A stretch of DNA of 38,435 nucleotides from Planctomycetaceae bacterium (GCA_016793115.1 JAEUIN010000104.1:1-38435); one strand, 5' to 3'; shown: positions 24,027-33,154, counted from the stretch's first letter. Made by a program: numbers and translations. Notes: generated by a model not told the origin, from the sequence alone.

Positions 24027-25666
24027 AGGCCGGCTCCGCTGACCGTGCTGTTGAGCAGCGCCGCCTTCGAACGCTTGATCGGCTGCCGCTTGGCGGGCCG
24101 CTCGGAGTCGTCGCCTTGCGCCGCGGCGAGTTGCGAACCGGCCGCTTCCGTTTGGGCTCGCTTGCGGGCGGCCAGCGCGAGCTCGCGGTGCGTCGGATAC
24201 TCGACCGGGGCCGGCAGCGCGACGTTTTCCGCGAACAGTTTCGGCGTCATGACCACTTGCTCGCCGCCCGCGAGACCGGCTTCGATCACCACAAATTGGT
24301 CGTTCGTCGGGCCGACCTGCACTTGCTTGGCTTCCAGTCCCGTCGCGCCTTGCACGAGGCAGTAGTAGCGCGAATCGCGCTCCATCACCGCTTGAAGCGG
24401 AACCTGCACGGCCTTTTCGCGCTCTTCGGCGATGATCGCCGCTTGCGCAGTCATGCCCGGACGCAAGCCGGGCGGCGGGCTGACGATTTCGATTTCCGTC
24501 GCGTATTCCTTGATGTGCGCGGTGAACGAATTGCCTTGCGTCAGCGGGTACTCGCTCACCTTCTTGACGACCCCTTCGAGCGTCATGCCCGGCAGCGCGT
24601 CGACCTGCACTTCGGCCTTCATGCCGGGGCGCACTAGGTCGATCCGCGATTCGTTGATCTTGGCCAAAACCTGCATTTGCTTCGGATTGGGCAAGCGAAT
24701 CAAGATTTGGCGTTCGCGCACCAGGCGGCCTTCTTCGATGAGCACGCCGTCGGCCGACATCCCGGGCTGGTCGTTGGCATACACGACTTGGCCCGCTTTC
24801 GGGGCGACGATCAGGCAGTTGGCGATCTGCTGCTTAATACGATCAAGCCGCGCGGTTTCGACCGAGTGCGTTTCCAAGGCGGCTTGCAGGCGCGCTTCGG
24901 CCGTCTTCACGTCGGCCTCGAGCTGCTTCATCATTTTCTGCTTCGTGAAGTGGCGGAGCACTTCCAGCTTGGTCCGCGAAACGTCGAGCTCCTTGCGGGC
25001 CTTTTCGACGGCGAAGCGATCGGCTTCGAGTTGAATCGGCGTCACATAGCCTTTCGCGGCGAGCCGCTCGCTGTAACGCACATATTCTTCGGCGCGACGA
25101 CAGTTTTCCTGGGCGACGAAAACCTCGCTCTGCATCTGCTCTTCTTGCTGCTTGAACGTGCCCGACTCGTATTCGCTCAAGGCGAGCTTGGCCGTTTCGA
25201 CGTTCGTTTGCGCTTGAATCACGGTCGCCTGGCTGGCGTTGCAGTCGATCGTTTGCAGCGTCAGGTCGTTTTGCAGGCTGGAGTCGTCGAGACGGGCGAG
25301 GAAGTCGCCTTCTTCCACGAACGATCCTTCCGGTACGATTTCGAGAATGGCGACGCCGCCGCCCCCGCGCAGTTGCACTTCGCTGCGAACCTCGACGTTG
25401 GCCGAACTCTTGATGTCGCCGCGTTCGACGATCTGGTGAACGAATTTGTCGACGACCGCCTGACCGGTCAGCGGAGCGACCGTCGCGGTCGCCCAGCTTT
25501 GCGGCGCGAACTTCCAGACGGCGCCGCCGGCGCAAACGCCGACGACAAGCAATCCGACGACGACTTTGCGGCCGATCAGGCCCGCGCGGCGGCGCCGGCG
25601 GATCGCTGACGAATAGACGATCTCCGATTGGTGGCGACGCAAAGACAGTGCTTGCGCTCGGCTCAT
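24023..25666 (-). CDS. Periplasmic adaptor (MacA/HlyD-type membrane fusion protein)
   Basis: 547 residues from the ATG at 25666, chosen because a textbook AGGAGGTG lies 4 nt upstream (25671-25678); the longer frame to 25831 lacks such a signal. A basic N-terminal stretch (RRRRR, 23-27) precedes one membrane helix (about 35-48). A biotinyl-lipoyl-like half (ILEIVPEGSFVEEGDFLARLDDS, 108-130) leads into an alpha-helical hairpin (about 140-285), then the second lipoyl half (IVAPKAGQVVYANDQPG) and beta-barrel/MP domains. The protein should bridge the permease and the TolC-like channel. It is longer than E. coli MacA (about 370 residues). Confidence 0.92.
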   Translation of the reverse strand: MSRAQALSLRRHQSEIVYSSAIRRRRRAGLIGRKVVVGLLVVGVCAGGAVWKFAPQSWATATVAPLTGQAVVDKFVHQIVERGDIKSSANVEVRSEVQLRGGGGVAILEIVPEGSFVEEGDFLARLDDSSLQNDLTLQTIDCNASQATVIQAQTNVETAKLALSEYESGTFKQQEEQMQSEVFVAQENCRRAEEYVRYSERLAAKGYVTPIQLEADRFAVEKARKELDVSRTKLEVLRHFTKQKMMKQLEADVKTAEARLQAALETHSVETARLDRIKQQIANCLIVAPKAGQVVYANDQPGMSADGVLIEEGRLVRERQILIRLPNPKQMQVLAKINESRIDLVRPGMKAEVQVDALPGMTLEGVVKKVSEYPLTQGNSFTAHIKEYATEIEIVSPPPGLRPGMTAQAAIIAEEREKAVQVPLQAVMERDSRYYCLVQGATGLEAKQVQVGPTNDQFVVIEAGLAGGEQVVMTPKLFAENVALPAPVEYPTHRELALAARKRAQTEAAGSQLAAAQGDDSERPAKRQPIKRSKAALLNSTVSGAGL

Positions 25667-25670
25667 AAAA

Positions 25671-25679
25671 CACCTCCTC
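25671..25679 (-). promoter_or_regulatory. Strong ribosome binding site of the adaptor gene
   Basis: GAGGAGGTG on the minus strand, 4 nt before the ATG at 25666. It is by far the best Shine-Dalgarno sequence in the window and fixes the start codon. Confidence 0.8.
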
Positions 25680-25832
25680 GGAAATAAAGACAACAGGCAG
25701 GTTTCAGGCGGGAAACGGACTCGCTTCGGCGGTGAGCCAGGGCAGTCAGTTCCGGCGTCAGGGTGGGAGCCGTGCGAGCCGGTTGGTCGCACGACGGCCG
25801 GGTGAGCCAAGGGCTCAGGGTGGGCGGACACT

Positions 25833-25860
25833 ATTCTATTCGGCAGACTAAGCGGCTCAA
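25833..25860 (-). promoter_or_regulatory. Possible sigma-70-like promoter for the adaptor-ABC genes
   Basis: On the minus strand TTGAGC (25860-25855) and TAGAAT (25838-25833) are separated by 16 bp and lie 167 bp upstream of the adaptor start codon. The match is moderate and the spacing is slightly short. Confidence 0.3.
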
Positions 25861-25977
25861 AGCCGCAAAATCCGCCGCCCGGAAGGGCTCGAACAGTAGC
25901 GGAGCGCCCCCGAAGGCGTAAAGGCCTCTTTCACAAGCCGCAACACATGAATCGACAAGTCTTGATGAATAGGTGAC

Positions 25978-28584
25978 TTACGCATCGGGTTGCGGCGGCG
26001 GCACCGGACGCACCGGGGCTTGCTTCCCCCCGGCTTCAGGGGCCGGTAAGTTTTCGCCGTCTTGCGGTAAGGGAAGATTCTCGCCGGGCACGGGCAGCGG
26101 GACATCCGCCTCGTTCGGACCAAGTTCGCCCCCAAGATTGTCGTCGGTCGCCGCGTTCGGATCGATCCGCAGCGGGCCCGGGTCGATCCACATGCCGCGA
26201 TCGTCGAGCAGCATCGTTCCCATCTCGAAATCGAGGTTGAGACGCTGCACTTCGTAAACCACCCAGACGTTCAGAAAGTCGTTCTGCGTGTCGAGCAGGT
26301 CGCTCAGCGCCGAAACCAAATCGCGACCGATTTGAGCGCGCGCGGCGGCGTACGCTTCCGCCGTCTCATTGATCCGCGGCGGTCGATTCAAGTTCTCGCG
26401 CGCCAAGTCGACCTGCTGAATGGCGACCTGCACGGCCGAACGACGGATTTCGAAATTGAGCTGGTTCAATTCCAGCGTACGCAGAACCAACCGCAAGTTT
26501 TGCAGCACGCGATCTTCAAACTGCATGAACGCGCGCCGATTGCGCTGATATTCGATCAGCGACTCGCGGTAGACGTTGCGTTCGACCAAGCGCGTGAGCG
26601 GCGCGTCGAACTCCAACCCGGCGTTGAGCCGGCCGGTCGAGCCGCGGAAGTTGATCGGGTTGTCGTTGCGCGTCTGCACGTCGCCGCTCAGCGTCACGTT
26701 GAGCCCGGCTTTGAGCGCATTGGCGTTGAATTCGATAAGCCGCCAAATGTCGACCAATTGGGCGCGGGCGTTCGCCCAATCGCGTCGATTCGCCCGGGCC
26801 GTCTCATAGGCTTCGTCGGCCGATATCTCGACCGGAACCCAGACGACCGTATCGACGCGGGCCCGCGCCTTGGCCAAAGTGAGCGCGAGCAACTGGCTCG
26901 AGAGGTCGGGATGCACGCGCTTCAAACGTTCCCGAATATCCTCTTGATCCCCGTTCTTCAAGTCGCTGCGCTGTTTCTCCAAGTCCGCCCACGTCGCCGT
27001 GAGGCCGGCGCGGAGTTCGTCGATGTCGCCCCGGAGCGTTTTCACGCGTGCGCGGAACGCCTCGATCGAGTAGGCGTCGGGATCGACCTCGCGGCGAACG
27101 ACTTCGGTGCGGCTCAGCAGAGTCGAGAGTTGAGCCTCGCGCTGCGGCATCGCGTCGACGAGCTTGGCGTAGTCGTCCTCCAACTGCTTGAGATGAATCT
27201 CGACTTCTTTGCGAATTCCGATCTCGGCGTCGACCAAACGCGCTAAGTCCTCGTCCGTGATCGGCCGATCGGGTCGATGCGCGGACAGCGCGATGCGGCC
27301 CGCGAGTTCCGTCAGCCGCGTGACTTCCGGATCGATGAGTTCGAACTGGTTAAGCATCCCGTCGGACACGTTGAGATCGACGTCGGGCGCGATGCCGAGC
27401 AACAGCTTGAACGTGTCGAGCGACGTTTGGAAGTTCGCTTTGGTCGACAGCAGCAAGCTCTGTTGGCGGTAGAGCGCTTGGCGGGCCAATTCGACCTGAA
27501 ACCGGTCTTTCAAACGATTCGAATCGAACTCTTCCTGCAGCCGCGTGAGACTGTCGCGGAGCGTCGCGACGTTGGCCTCTTGGTTCTTGATGATGACTTG
27601 GCTCTGCAACAAGCCGAAATAGCCTCCCACGCCGGTAGAACTCGGTATCGGGTTGCCGACGCCTTGCCCCAACGCGCGCTGGGTGGGACCGTCGCCCGGA
27701 TCGCGACCGGTCACCACTTGCGCGTAGAAGCCTTGTCGATACTGCTCCATCTGCCGCACGTTGTAGATCAAGTTGCGCTCTTGGAGCGTCAAACGCTCCA
27801 GCACGCGGGCTCGCCCGCCGAGCCGCAGCAACGGCTGAATGAAGTTGAAGTTGAGCAGCGAAACGTTGGTGTTCGTGTCGGTGCCGGAGAATTGCCAGAC
27901 GATGCTGTTGGCGAAATCTGCGACGAGTTGGCCGCCCGCCGGATACAGCTTCTGCACGCTGAAATCGGCGTTGTTCGTGAGCAAGCTCGACGAGTTGCCC
28001 CCTTGTCCGGGACGCAGCGGGCCGACGGTCGTGAACAGCGTGTTGTTCGTGAAGAAGAATTGCGAATCGAAGCGGAAGCGTTCGAACGTGACATCGAGCG
28101 CCGACAGATACAAATCTTCGAGTTCGCGCTGGTAATTGCGCGAGTTCAACAGCGCGATCTGCACGGCCGCTTCGCGATCGAGCAACACGCGGCCGTCTTC
28201 GCCGTAGGGAAGAAAGGCCCGCCAGTGCTGATCGTCGACGACGGGAACGTCGCCGTTCTTATGCCACTTGCGGTAGCCGCGCTTGCCGTCGACGTAGTGC
28301 ATCCGCGTGTGTGCGAGCGGATCGTCGGGCGCCATCGGCGGCCGGTCGGGATTCGTCGGATCGTAGAGTCGGGAACCCGGGCGAACGTTGATATTACGCT
28401 CGCGCGACGGCTGCTGGGCCTCGGCCGTGAAGCCGTTCCAAAGCTTGTCGACTTGCGTATCGGCCTGCAGTCGCCAATAGCGGCGCGTACAACCTCCGGA
28501 GACCAAACACAGCAGTGCGAGGCCGAACAAGAGGGAGGCAAGCGGCGGACGGTGGTGCGATCCGGCACCCTGCATTCGCATCAT
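25978..28584 (-). CDS. Long TolC-like outer-membrane efflux protein
   Basis: 868 residues from the ATG at 28584; the frame also has a TTG 3 codons earlier. An N-terminal hydrophobic segment (about 14-32) ends in SGGC, a weak lipobox. Two outer-membrane-efflux repeats are visible: about 137-400 (AVQIALLNSRNYQRELEDLYL ... ARQALYRQQSLLLSTKANFQTSLDTFKLLLGI) and about 590-795 (AYETARANRRDWANARAQL ... SDLLDTQNDFLNVWVVYEVQRLNLDFEMGTM). Between them is an extra charged helical segment of about 170 residues. The tail (from about 800) is Pro/Asp-rich. TolC itself has about 490 residues. It probably forms the exit duct for the adaptor and ABC proteins encoded downstream. Confidence 0.9.
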   Translation of the reverse strand: MMRMQGAGSHHRPPLASLLFGLALLCLVSGGCTRRYWRLQADTQVDKLWNGFTAEAQQPSRERNINVRPGSRLYDPTNPDRPPMAPDDPLAHTRMHYVDGKRGYRKWHKNGDVPVVDDQHWRAFLPYGEDGRVLLDREAAVQIALLNSRNYQRELEDLYLSALDVTFERFRFDSQFFFTNNTLFTTVGPLRPGQGGNSSSLLTNNADFSVQKLYPAGGQLVADFANSIVWQFSGTDTNTNVSLLNFNFIQPLLRLGGRARVLERLTLQERNLIYNVRQMEQYRQGFYAQVVTGRDPGDGPTQRALGQGVGNPIPSSTGVGGYFGLLQSQVIIKNQEANVATLRDSLTRLQEEFDSNRLKDRFQVELARQALYRQQSLLLSTKANFQTSLDTFKLLLGIAPDVDLNVSDGMLNQFELIDPEVTRLTELAGRIALSAHRPDRPITDEDLARLVDAEIGIRKEVEIHLKQLEDDYAKLVDAMPQREAQLSTLLSRTEVVRREVDPDAYSIEAFRARVKTLRGDIDELRAGLTATWADLEKQRSDLKNGDQEDIRERLKRVHPDLSSQLLALTLAKARARVDTVVWVPVEISADEAYETARANRRDWANARAQLVDIWRLIEFNANALKAGLNVTLSGDVQTRNDNPINFRGSTGRLNAGLEFDAPLTRLVERNVYRESLIEYQRNRRAFMQFEDRVLQNLRLVLRTLELNQLNFEIRRSAVQVAIQQVDLARENLNRPPRINETAEAYAAARAQIGRDLVSALSDLLDTQNDFLNVWVVYEVQRLNLDFEMGTMLLDDRGMWIDPGPLRIDPNAATDDNLGGELGPNEADVPLPVPGENLPLPQDGENLPAPEAGGKQAPVRPVPPPQPDA

Positions 28585-28593
28585 GCCAACCAA

Positions 28594-28975
28594 TTTCGGC
28601 GGCAGTTTGGCGAAAGTTTAACGATTGTGCCGGTCGTGCGGCCGTTTATGGCAAGCGACGAGGACTCGGCAAGCGGCGCTATTAAGAGGAGGCGGCCCTC
28701 GCCACATTTTGCGCAGCTTGACAACGATTTTCGAGGCTGCTTATCATCGTTGTAAGAGCTTTGACACACGCTCTTTGCAGCAATCCGGCACCGCGCCCAC
28801 CGGATCATCCGCCTCTGCGAGGGGATCGGGCCTCGCCCACGGCGGAGAGCGTTTGCCGGGTCGCCGCAAGGTGAGGTTACGTCACGTGTTGGTGCGGGCA
28901 AACTGGGGCTTTTTTACAGCCGCCCCACGTCGCGCGAACTACAATAGAGGCGATTCCAACCAGTAGGTAGCGCGA
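28594..28975. other. Divergent intergenic region with promoter and operator-like repeat
   Basis: This is the 382-bp control region between the minus-strand efflux genes and the plus-strand coiled-coil gene. It holds the promoter and inverted repeat at 28718-28753, and a TACAAT at 28940-28945 close to the plus-strand start codon. No credible gene is visible. Confidence 0.6.
28718..28753 (+). promoter_or_regulatory. Sigma-70-like promoter overlapped by an inverted repeat
   Basis: TTGACA (28718-28723) and TATCAT (28742-28747) are 18 bp apart, a near-consensus sigma-70 promoter pointing to the gene at 28976. An exact 8-bp inverted repeat, ACAACGAT (28721-28728) and ATCGTTGT (28746-28753), overlaps both elements, as expected of a repressor operator. 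It could also influence the divergent TolC-like gene, whose start codon is 134 bp away. Confidence 0.5.
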
Positions 28976-30184
28976 ATGAGCATTCTGACGAAAGTCTTGA
29001 TCGGCTTGGTCATTGTCGCCGTTTTTCCGGTCATTTATTTCGCCGGCGGCGTTCTCAATATGCAGGATGTGTGGCACAAAAAAGTGCAACAGCTGCAGGC
29101 CCAAGTGAAGCAAGAGCAGGCGCGTTACGATCTACTGCTCAACGGCGACCTCGAATCGCAAACTGCCCAGATTACGCCGGGTAAGCCGGTCAAGGGAACC
29201 CCCGGCTACACGCAATGGAAGACGGCCCGCGACGCCATGATGCGCGGCGTCGGTCGAGTTTGGTATGCGCGCCCGGTCGCGGCGTCGATTAGCGGTGAGA
29301 CGGGCACGCTCTCCATCGAGATGTTCGACGACAAGGTGAACGACACCGGTTTCGGCACGACGCGGCAACCGCTCAGCGCCCACGGCCTGACCGATAAGAC
29401 GTTTCTCTACGTCTTTCAGATGAACCACAACGGCGAGCCGATGGAAGGCAAAGATCGCTACGTCGGCGAGTTTATCGTCAATGGTTTGCCCCCCGGCGCG
29501 AACGAGCCGCTGATTCCGCTGAAGCCGACGTTTCCGCTGCCGAAAGAAGAGTGGGATCGGCTGAAAGCCGATTCCGGCGGCCAGCAATGGGTGGTTTACG
29601 ATAAGATGCCGCAAGATTCGCGCGACTTGTTCGTCGGCCAAAGCCGCGAAGAAATCGCCAAGCAGGTGCCGGCCGGCGTGGTCGACGAATACGAATTCGA
29701 CAATCAACCGCCGACCGACGCGGTCCGCAACAACGAGTATCTCAAGCAATTCATCGTCAAAGATCCGAAGTCGGGGGCCGAGAAGTTTTTGCGTCCTTTG
29801 CGCAACTACGCCCAAATCTTCCAGGGTTCGGCCGAGCAGTTGTCCGATCTGAACATGCGGCTGCAAGTGTTGAAGCGCGAGAAGGATTTTGCCGATCAAG
29901 CTTTGGCAAATTTGGAAAAAACGGCGATTCCCGCTCTGGATGCGCATAGAATGCGGCTGGAGAAAGAAAAAGCGCTCGTCGATGCCGATCTCACCGTCGT
30001 GAACGGTCAGGCCGAGCGCTTGGCCGCCGCGGTCGAGCAGATGCGGCAGGAAATCGTCCGATTGGTGACTGAAAACAAGCAACGCTTGCAAAAAGGCTCG
30101 CCCGGAGATCGTCTGACCGACGCCTCCGCGGCGCAACCCGGCAAGGTGGCCGCGGTGCGAGTCGAACCGATCGCGATTCCCTGA
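28976..30184 (+). CDS. Membrane-anchored coiled-coil protein of unknown function
   Basis: 402 residues, ATG at 28976 with AGGTAG 6 nt upstream. Residues 5-25 are a transmembrane helix (TKVLIGLVIVAVFPVIYFAGG), 30-55 a short coiled coil (KKVQQLQAQVKQEQARYDLLL), 60-270 a probably globular domain with beta-rich segments, and 275-370 a long coiled coil with heptads (LQVLKREKDFADQALANLEK, LEKEKALVDADLTVVNGQAERLAAAVEQMRQEIVRLVTENKQRL). I do not recognise the family. A rhomboid protease gene follows after 52 bp in the same direction, so the two proteins may work together; a single-helix membrane protein could be a rhomboid substrate, though that is a guess. Confidence 0.82.
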   Translation: MSILTKVLIGLVIVAVFPVIYFAGGVLNMQDVWHKKVQQLQAQVKQEQARYDLLLNGDLESQTAQITPGKPVKGTPGYTQWKTARDAMMRGVGRVWYARPVAASISGETGTLSIEMFDDKVNDTGFGTTRQPLSAHGLTDKTFLYVFQMNHNGEPMEGKDRYVGEFIVNGLPPGANEPLIPLKPTFPLPKEEWDRLKADSGGQQWVVYDKMPQDSRDLFVGQSREEIAKQVPAGVVDEYEFDNQPPTDAVRNNEYLKQFIVKDPKSGAEKFLRPLRNYAQIFQGSAEQLSDLNMRLQVLKREKDFADQALANLEKTAIPALDAHRMRLEKEKALVDADLTVVNGQAERLAAAVEQMRQEIVRLVTENKQRLQKGSPGDRLTDASAAQPGKVAAVRVEPIAIP

Positions 30185-30236
30185 GCGCAGCGCCGCCGAG
30201 TCGGCCGAGTTTTTGCGGAGCAAATGCCGTCGATCG

Positions 30237-31106
30237 ATGGGACTCGAAGAACGCGACTACGCGCGGGAATATGAATCCGGCTTCTCTCTGCGCGCTCCGC
30301 AGTCGATGGTCGGCACGCTCATTCTGATCAACGTCGGGGTCTTTTTGCTCGACGTCGTGCTGCAGGGCCGCATCTCGGACCGCGCCGAACTCGCTTCGAA
30401 TTTGTTCTCCCGGCCGTGGAACGTGTGGCAACTCGTCACCTACGGCTTTCTGCACGACACGCACGACCTCTTCCACATCCTCTTCAACATGCTCGGCCTG
30501 TTCTTCTTCGGCCGCGACTTGGAAGCGATGTACGGCAAGTGGGAGTTTCTGCGGCTCTACTTGGGCGCAATCATTTTCGGCGGGCTCGTCTGGGTCGCCG
30601 CTCAAACATTCATTCATCACAATCCCGTCGCCGACGTCGTCGGGGCCTCGGCCGGCATCGCGGCGATCGTCATTTTGTTCGCGCTGCACTTCCCCCGCCG
30701 CATGCTGCTCTTCTGGGGATTCATTCCCGTGCCTGCCTGGGCGCTCGGGGCGTTCATCGTCGTGACGAATATGCTCGGCGCGTTCGGCGCGGAAGGCTCC
30801 ACGGCCTACGAAGCCCATCTCGGCGGCATCGCCTTCGCCTTGGCCTACTACCGCTTCCACTGGAACATCGGCCGCTGGCTGCCGCGCTCGTTCAATCTCG
30901 GCTCGTTGCCGCGCCGCACCTTCGGAGCGCGCTCGAAGCTCAGGCTGCACCAACCGCAGGACGAAGCCGCGCCTCCGGTGAATCTCGACGCCGAAGTCGA
31001 TCGCATCTTGTCGAAGATTCACAACTCCGGCCAAGATAGCCTCACCGACGCCGAGCGCAAGTTGCTCGAGCGGGCCAGCGCGCGCTACCAGCGGCGACGA
31101 CAGTAA
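30237..31106 (+). CDS. Rhomboid-family intramembrane serine protease
   Basis: 289 residues from the ATG at 30237; a TTG at 30213 is the only other start in frame. Six or so hydrophobic helices are visible between residues 22 and 207. The catalytic Ser is S138 in GASAG, the catalytic His is H194 in AHLGG, and the HILFNM motif (H80, N84) matches the conserved oxyanion-side residues. The soluble C-terminal tail (about 245-289, VNLDAEVDRILSKIHNSGQDSLTDAERKLLERAS) is a small helical domain seen at the end of many bacterial rhomboids. All catalytic residues are present, so it should be active against single-span membrane proteins. Confidence 0.93.
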   Translation: MGLEERDYAREYESGFSLRAPQSMVGTLILINVGVFLLDVVLQGRISDRAELASNLFSRPWNVWQLVTYGFLHDTHDLFHILFNMLGLFFFGRDLEAMYGKWEFLRLYLGAIIFGGLVWVAAQTFIHHNPVADVVGASAGIAAIVILFALHFPRRMLLFWGFIPVPAWALGAFIVVTNMLGAFGAEGSTAYEAHLGGIAFALAYYRFHWNIGRWLPRSFNLGSLPRRTFGARSKLRLHQPQDEAAPPVNLDAEVDRILSKIHNSGQDSLTDAERKLLERASARYQRRRQ

Positions 31107-31450
31107 CCATCGTCGTCACGTTCCGCCCTCGGGGGATTTTTCTCGCGCGCCGCGCCCTCTGCCCGCAATTGTGTTCTTTCAAGCGTCATGTTCCGTCGTC
31201 GACGAGCCGTGGTGTCGTCGGCAGTGAGAATGGATGCCCGCGTTGCCGGCGTCGGTATTCTGTCGAAACCGAAATGTTTCTAATAAAAACGTAAGGAACC
31301 ATCGTCGATAGAAACCGTACGGTCGCCGCATTCTGCGCCGACGTTGCAATGCCGGCGACCACGGCGATGCCAAGGCCTGGGCACCGGATTCCCGTGGTCC
31401 GAGATCGATCGGCACCGCGCACACTCTTTCGACTCAAGGATGGGTTCTCG
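31107..31450. other. Intergenic region upstream of the porin gene
   Basis: 344 bp. An AT-richer stretch with GAAACCGAAATGTTTC and CTAATAAAA (about 31266-31292) is the most likely promoter area, but no confident -35/-10 pair and no Pho box are visible. AAGGATGGG sits 7-15 nt before the porin ATG. Confidence 0.4.
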
Positions 31451-33079
31451 ATGTCGGCTTCACCGAGCGCCGTAATGCGCCGAGTCTTAGTCGTCGCCTG
31501 CCTCGTCGCTTGCGGCGACGTCGCCCCAGCTCAACAGACTAACGCTGCGCAATCGAGTGAAACGGCGCCGCCTGACGCCGTCGGCGCGCCGCCGTCCGTG
31601 CCGCAGCCGTTGGAAGCCGATGTGATTTCGAATCCCGCGCCGCCGGCCGGCGTCCCTCTCGTCGCGGCCGCTCCCGGCGACGCGCGCCTCCCTGCGACCG
31701 ACGACCAACTCACGCAACGAGAACTCCTCGACCGGCTCCAAGCTACCGAAGCCCGCGTTCGCGAATTGGAGTCGAAGCACACGGCCTCGCACTCGACGCT
31801 GCAAGCGCTCCGTGAACGTTGGGACAAAGTGCAAGACCCGTCGATCACCACGGTCGACGAGCAAACGCATAAGGCGGCCGGCGAGAAGAAGCCGAGCGAA
31901 AAGAAGTGGTACGACCGCTTGAGCATTCGCGGTTACGCCCAGTTCCGTTGGAACGAAACGCTCAACCTCGAGCCCGGCTCGGCGCCGGCGCAGTACGACG
32001 GCGATCGTTCGATCGGCGAAGATCAGAACTTTCTGATTCGCCGCGCCCGGTTGATCTTGAGCGGCGACGTTTCCGATCACATGTACGTCTACCTTCAACC
32101 CGACTTCGCCAGCACGCCCAACGGCGCGACCGATCAGATTTACTTTGCGCAGATTCGCGACTGGTACGGCGATCTCTACATCGACGAAAACAAAGTCAAT
32201 CGCGTTCGCATCGGCCAGTCGAAAGTGCCATACGGCTGGGAGAACATGCAGTCGAGCTCGAACCGGCTGGCGCTCGATCGCAGCGACGCCCTCAACTCGG
32301 CCGTTCGCAACGAGCGCGACCTCGGCGTGTTTTACTATTGGACGCCCGAGCCCGCCCAAGACTTCTTCAAGGAAGTGCTCGATCTCGGACTCAAGGGCTC
32401 GGGCAACTACGGCGTGTTCGGGCTCGGCATCTACAACGGCCAAGGCGGTTCGCTCGCCGAGCAAAACGACGACTTCCACGTCGTCTCCCGCTTTACGCTC
32501 CCCGTCCGCTTCGCGAGCGGGCAACTCGCCGAGTTCGGCGTCCAGGGCTACGTCGGCCGCTACACGGTGCTAAGTTCGCAACTCCGCCCGCTCGGCGTCG
32601 GCGGGCTGATCACGCCGTTCAACACGCTCGAAAACGGCGGCCGTTCCGGCGTCGCCGATGAGCGTGTCGCCGGCACGTTCGTCTGGTACCCGCAACCCGT
32701 CGGCTTTCAAGCCGAGTGGAACGTCGGCCGCGGGCCGGCGCTCAACGCCGCGCAGAATAGCGTGGAAGAGCGCGCTCTCTACGGCGGCTACCTGCAATCG
32801 ATGATCAAGGTCGATACACGTTGCTATGGGACGCTGTTTCCCTTTGTTCGCTGGACGCACTTCCAGGGCGGGCTGAAGGCGGACCGCAATGCTCCGTTCG
32901 CCCGGATCGACGAAGTCGAGTTCGGCACGGAATGGCAGTTCAACCCGCAGATGGAATTGACGACGTCGTTCTTACTCGCCGATCGCACGAACTCAACGAC
33001 TTTCACCAATCCCGGGCAAGTTTCCTACCAGCAATTCGACGGCTCGGTGCTTCGCTTCCAGTTCCAGATCAACTACTAA
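31451..33079 (+). CDS. Phosphate-selective (OprO/OprP-type) outer-membrane porin
   Basis: 542 residues from the ATG at 31451; the frame extends upstream to 31349 but the signal peptide starts here. Residues 9-28 are a signal peptide (MRRVLVVACLVACGDVAPAQQ). A Pro/Ala-rich linker follows, then a short coiled coil (86-127, LTQRELLDRLQATEARVRELESK) that probably trimerises or contacts the peptidoglycan, as in SLH-less planctomycete porins. From about 157 the sequence is beta-barrel-like (GYAQFRWNET, FLIRRARLILSGDVSDHMYVYLQPDFA, VNRVRIGQSKVPYGWENMQSS), matching the OprP family, and ends with an aromatic residue (FQFQINY), as outer-membrane barrels do. Substrate cannot be read; anion selectivity is a family-level guess. 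Confidence 0.9.
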   Translation: MSASPSAVMRRVLVVACLVACGDVAPAQQTNAAQSSETAPPDAVGAPPSVPQPLEADVISNPAPPAGVPLVAAAPGDARLPATDDQLTQRELLDRLQATEARVRELESKHTASHSTLQALRERWDKVQDPSITTVDEQTHKAAGEKKPSEKKWYDRLSIRGYAQFRWNETLNLEPGSAPAQYDGDRSIGEDQNFLIRRARLILSGDVSDHMYVYLQPDFASTPNGATDQIYFAQIRDWYGDLYIDENKVNRVRIGQSKVPYGWENMQSSSNRLALDRSDALNSAVRNERDLGVFYYWTPEPAQDFFKEVLDLGLKGSGNYGVFGLGIYNGQGGSLAEQNDDFHVVSRFTLPVRFASGQLAEFGVQGYVGRYTVLSSQLRPLGVGGLITPFNTLENGGRSGVADERVAGTFVWYPQPVGFQAEWNVGRGPALNAAQNSVEERALYGGYLQSMIKVDTRCYGTLFPFVRWTHFQGGLKADRNAPFARIDEVEFGTEWQFNPQMELTTSFLLADRTNSTTFTNPGQVSYQQFDGSVLRFQFQINY

Positions 33080-33121
33080 CGCGGACTAAGTCCCGGCTCC
33101 GCGTTCGATCGGTCGCGGCGC

Positions 33122-33154
33122 AAAAAAATCTCCGGCCGCAACACGGCCGGAGAT
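33122..33154 (-). terminator. Intrinsic terminator (minus-strand orientation)
   Basis: An 11-bp perfect stem, ATCTCCGGCCG (33128-33138) and CGGCCGGAGAT (33144-33154), with a 5-nt loop. Seven A's at 33122-33128 give a U-tract only for RNA made from the minus strand, so it should stop transcripts coming from the DHOD-like gene. It also lies 49 bp after the porin stop codon and may act as a hairpin there. Confidence 0.7.

Larger units (their letters stand above)
25667..25977. other. Intergenic region between TolC-like and adaptor genes
   Basis: This 311-bp gap in the efflux gene cluster contains two imperfect direct repeats built on GGTGAGCCA and TCAGGGTGGG (about 25731-25766 and 25801-25825), a small GCGGCT/AGCCGC hairpin (about 25852-25866) and a possible minus-strand promoter (see separate entry). 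No credible gene is visible. Confidence 0.5.

Noticed and set aside
31266..31292. Pho box or phosphate-dependent promoter before the porin gene
   Set aside because: The stretch is AT-richer but does not contain the CTGTCAT-type direct repeats expected of a Pho box.
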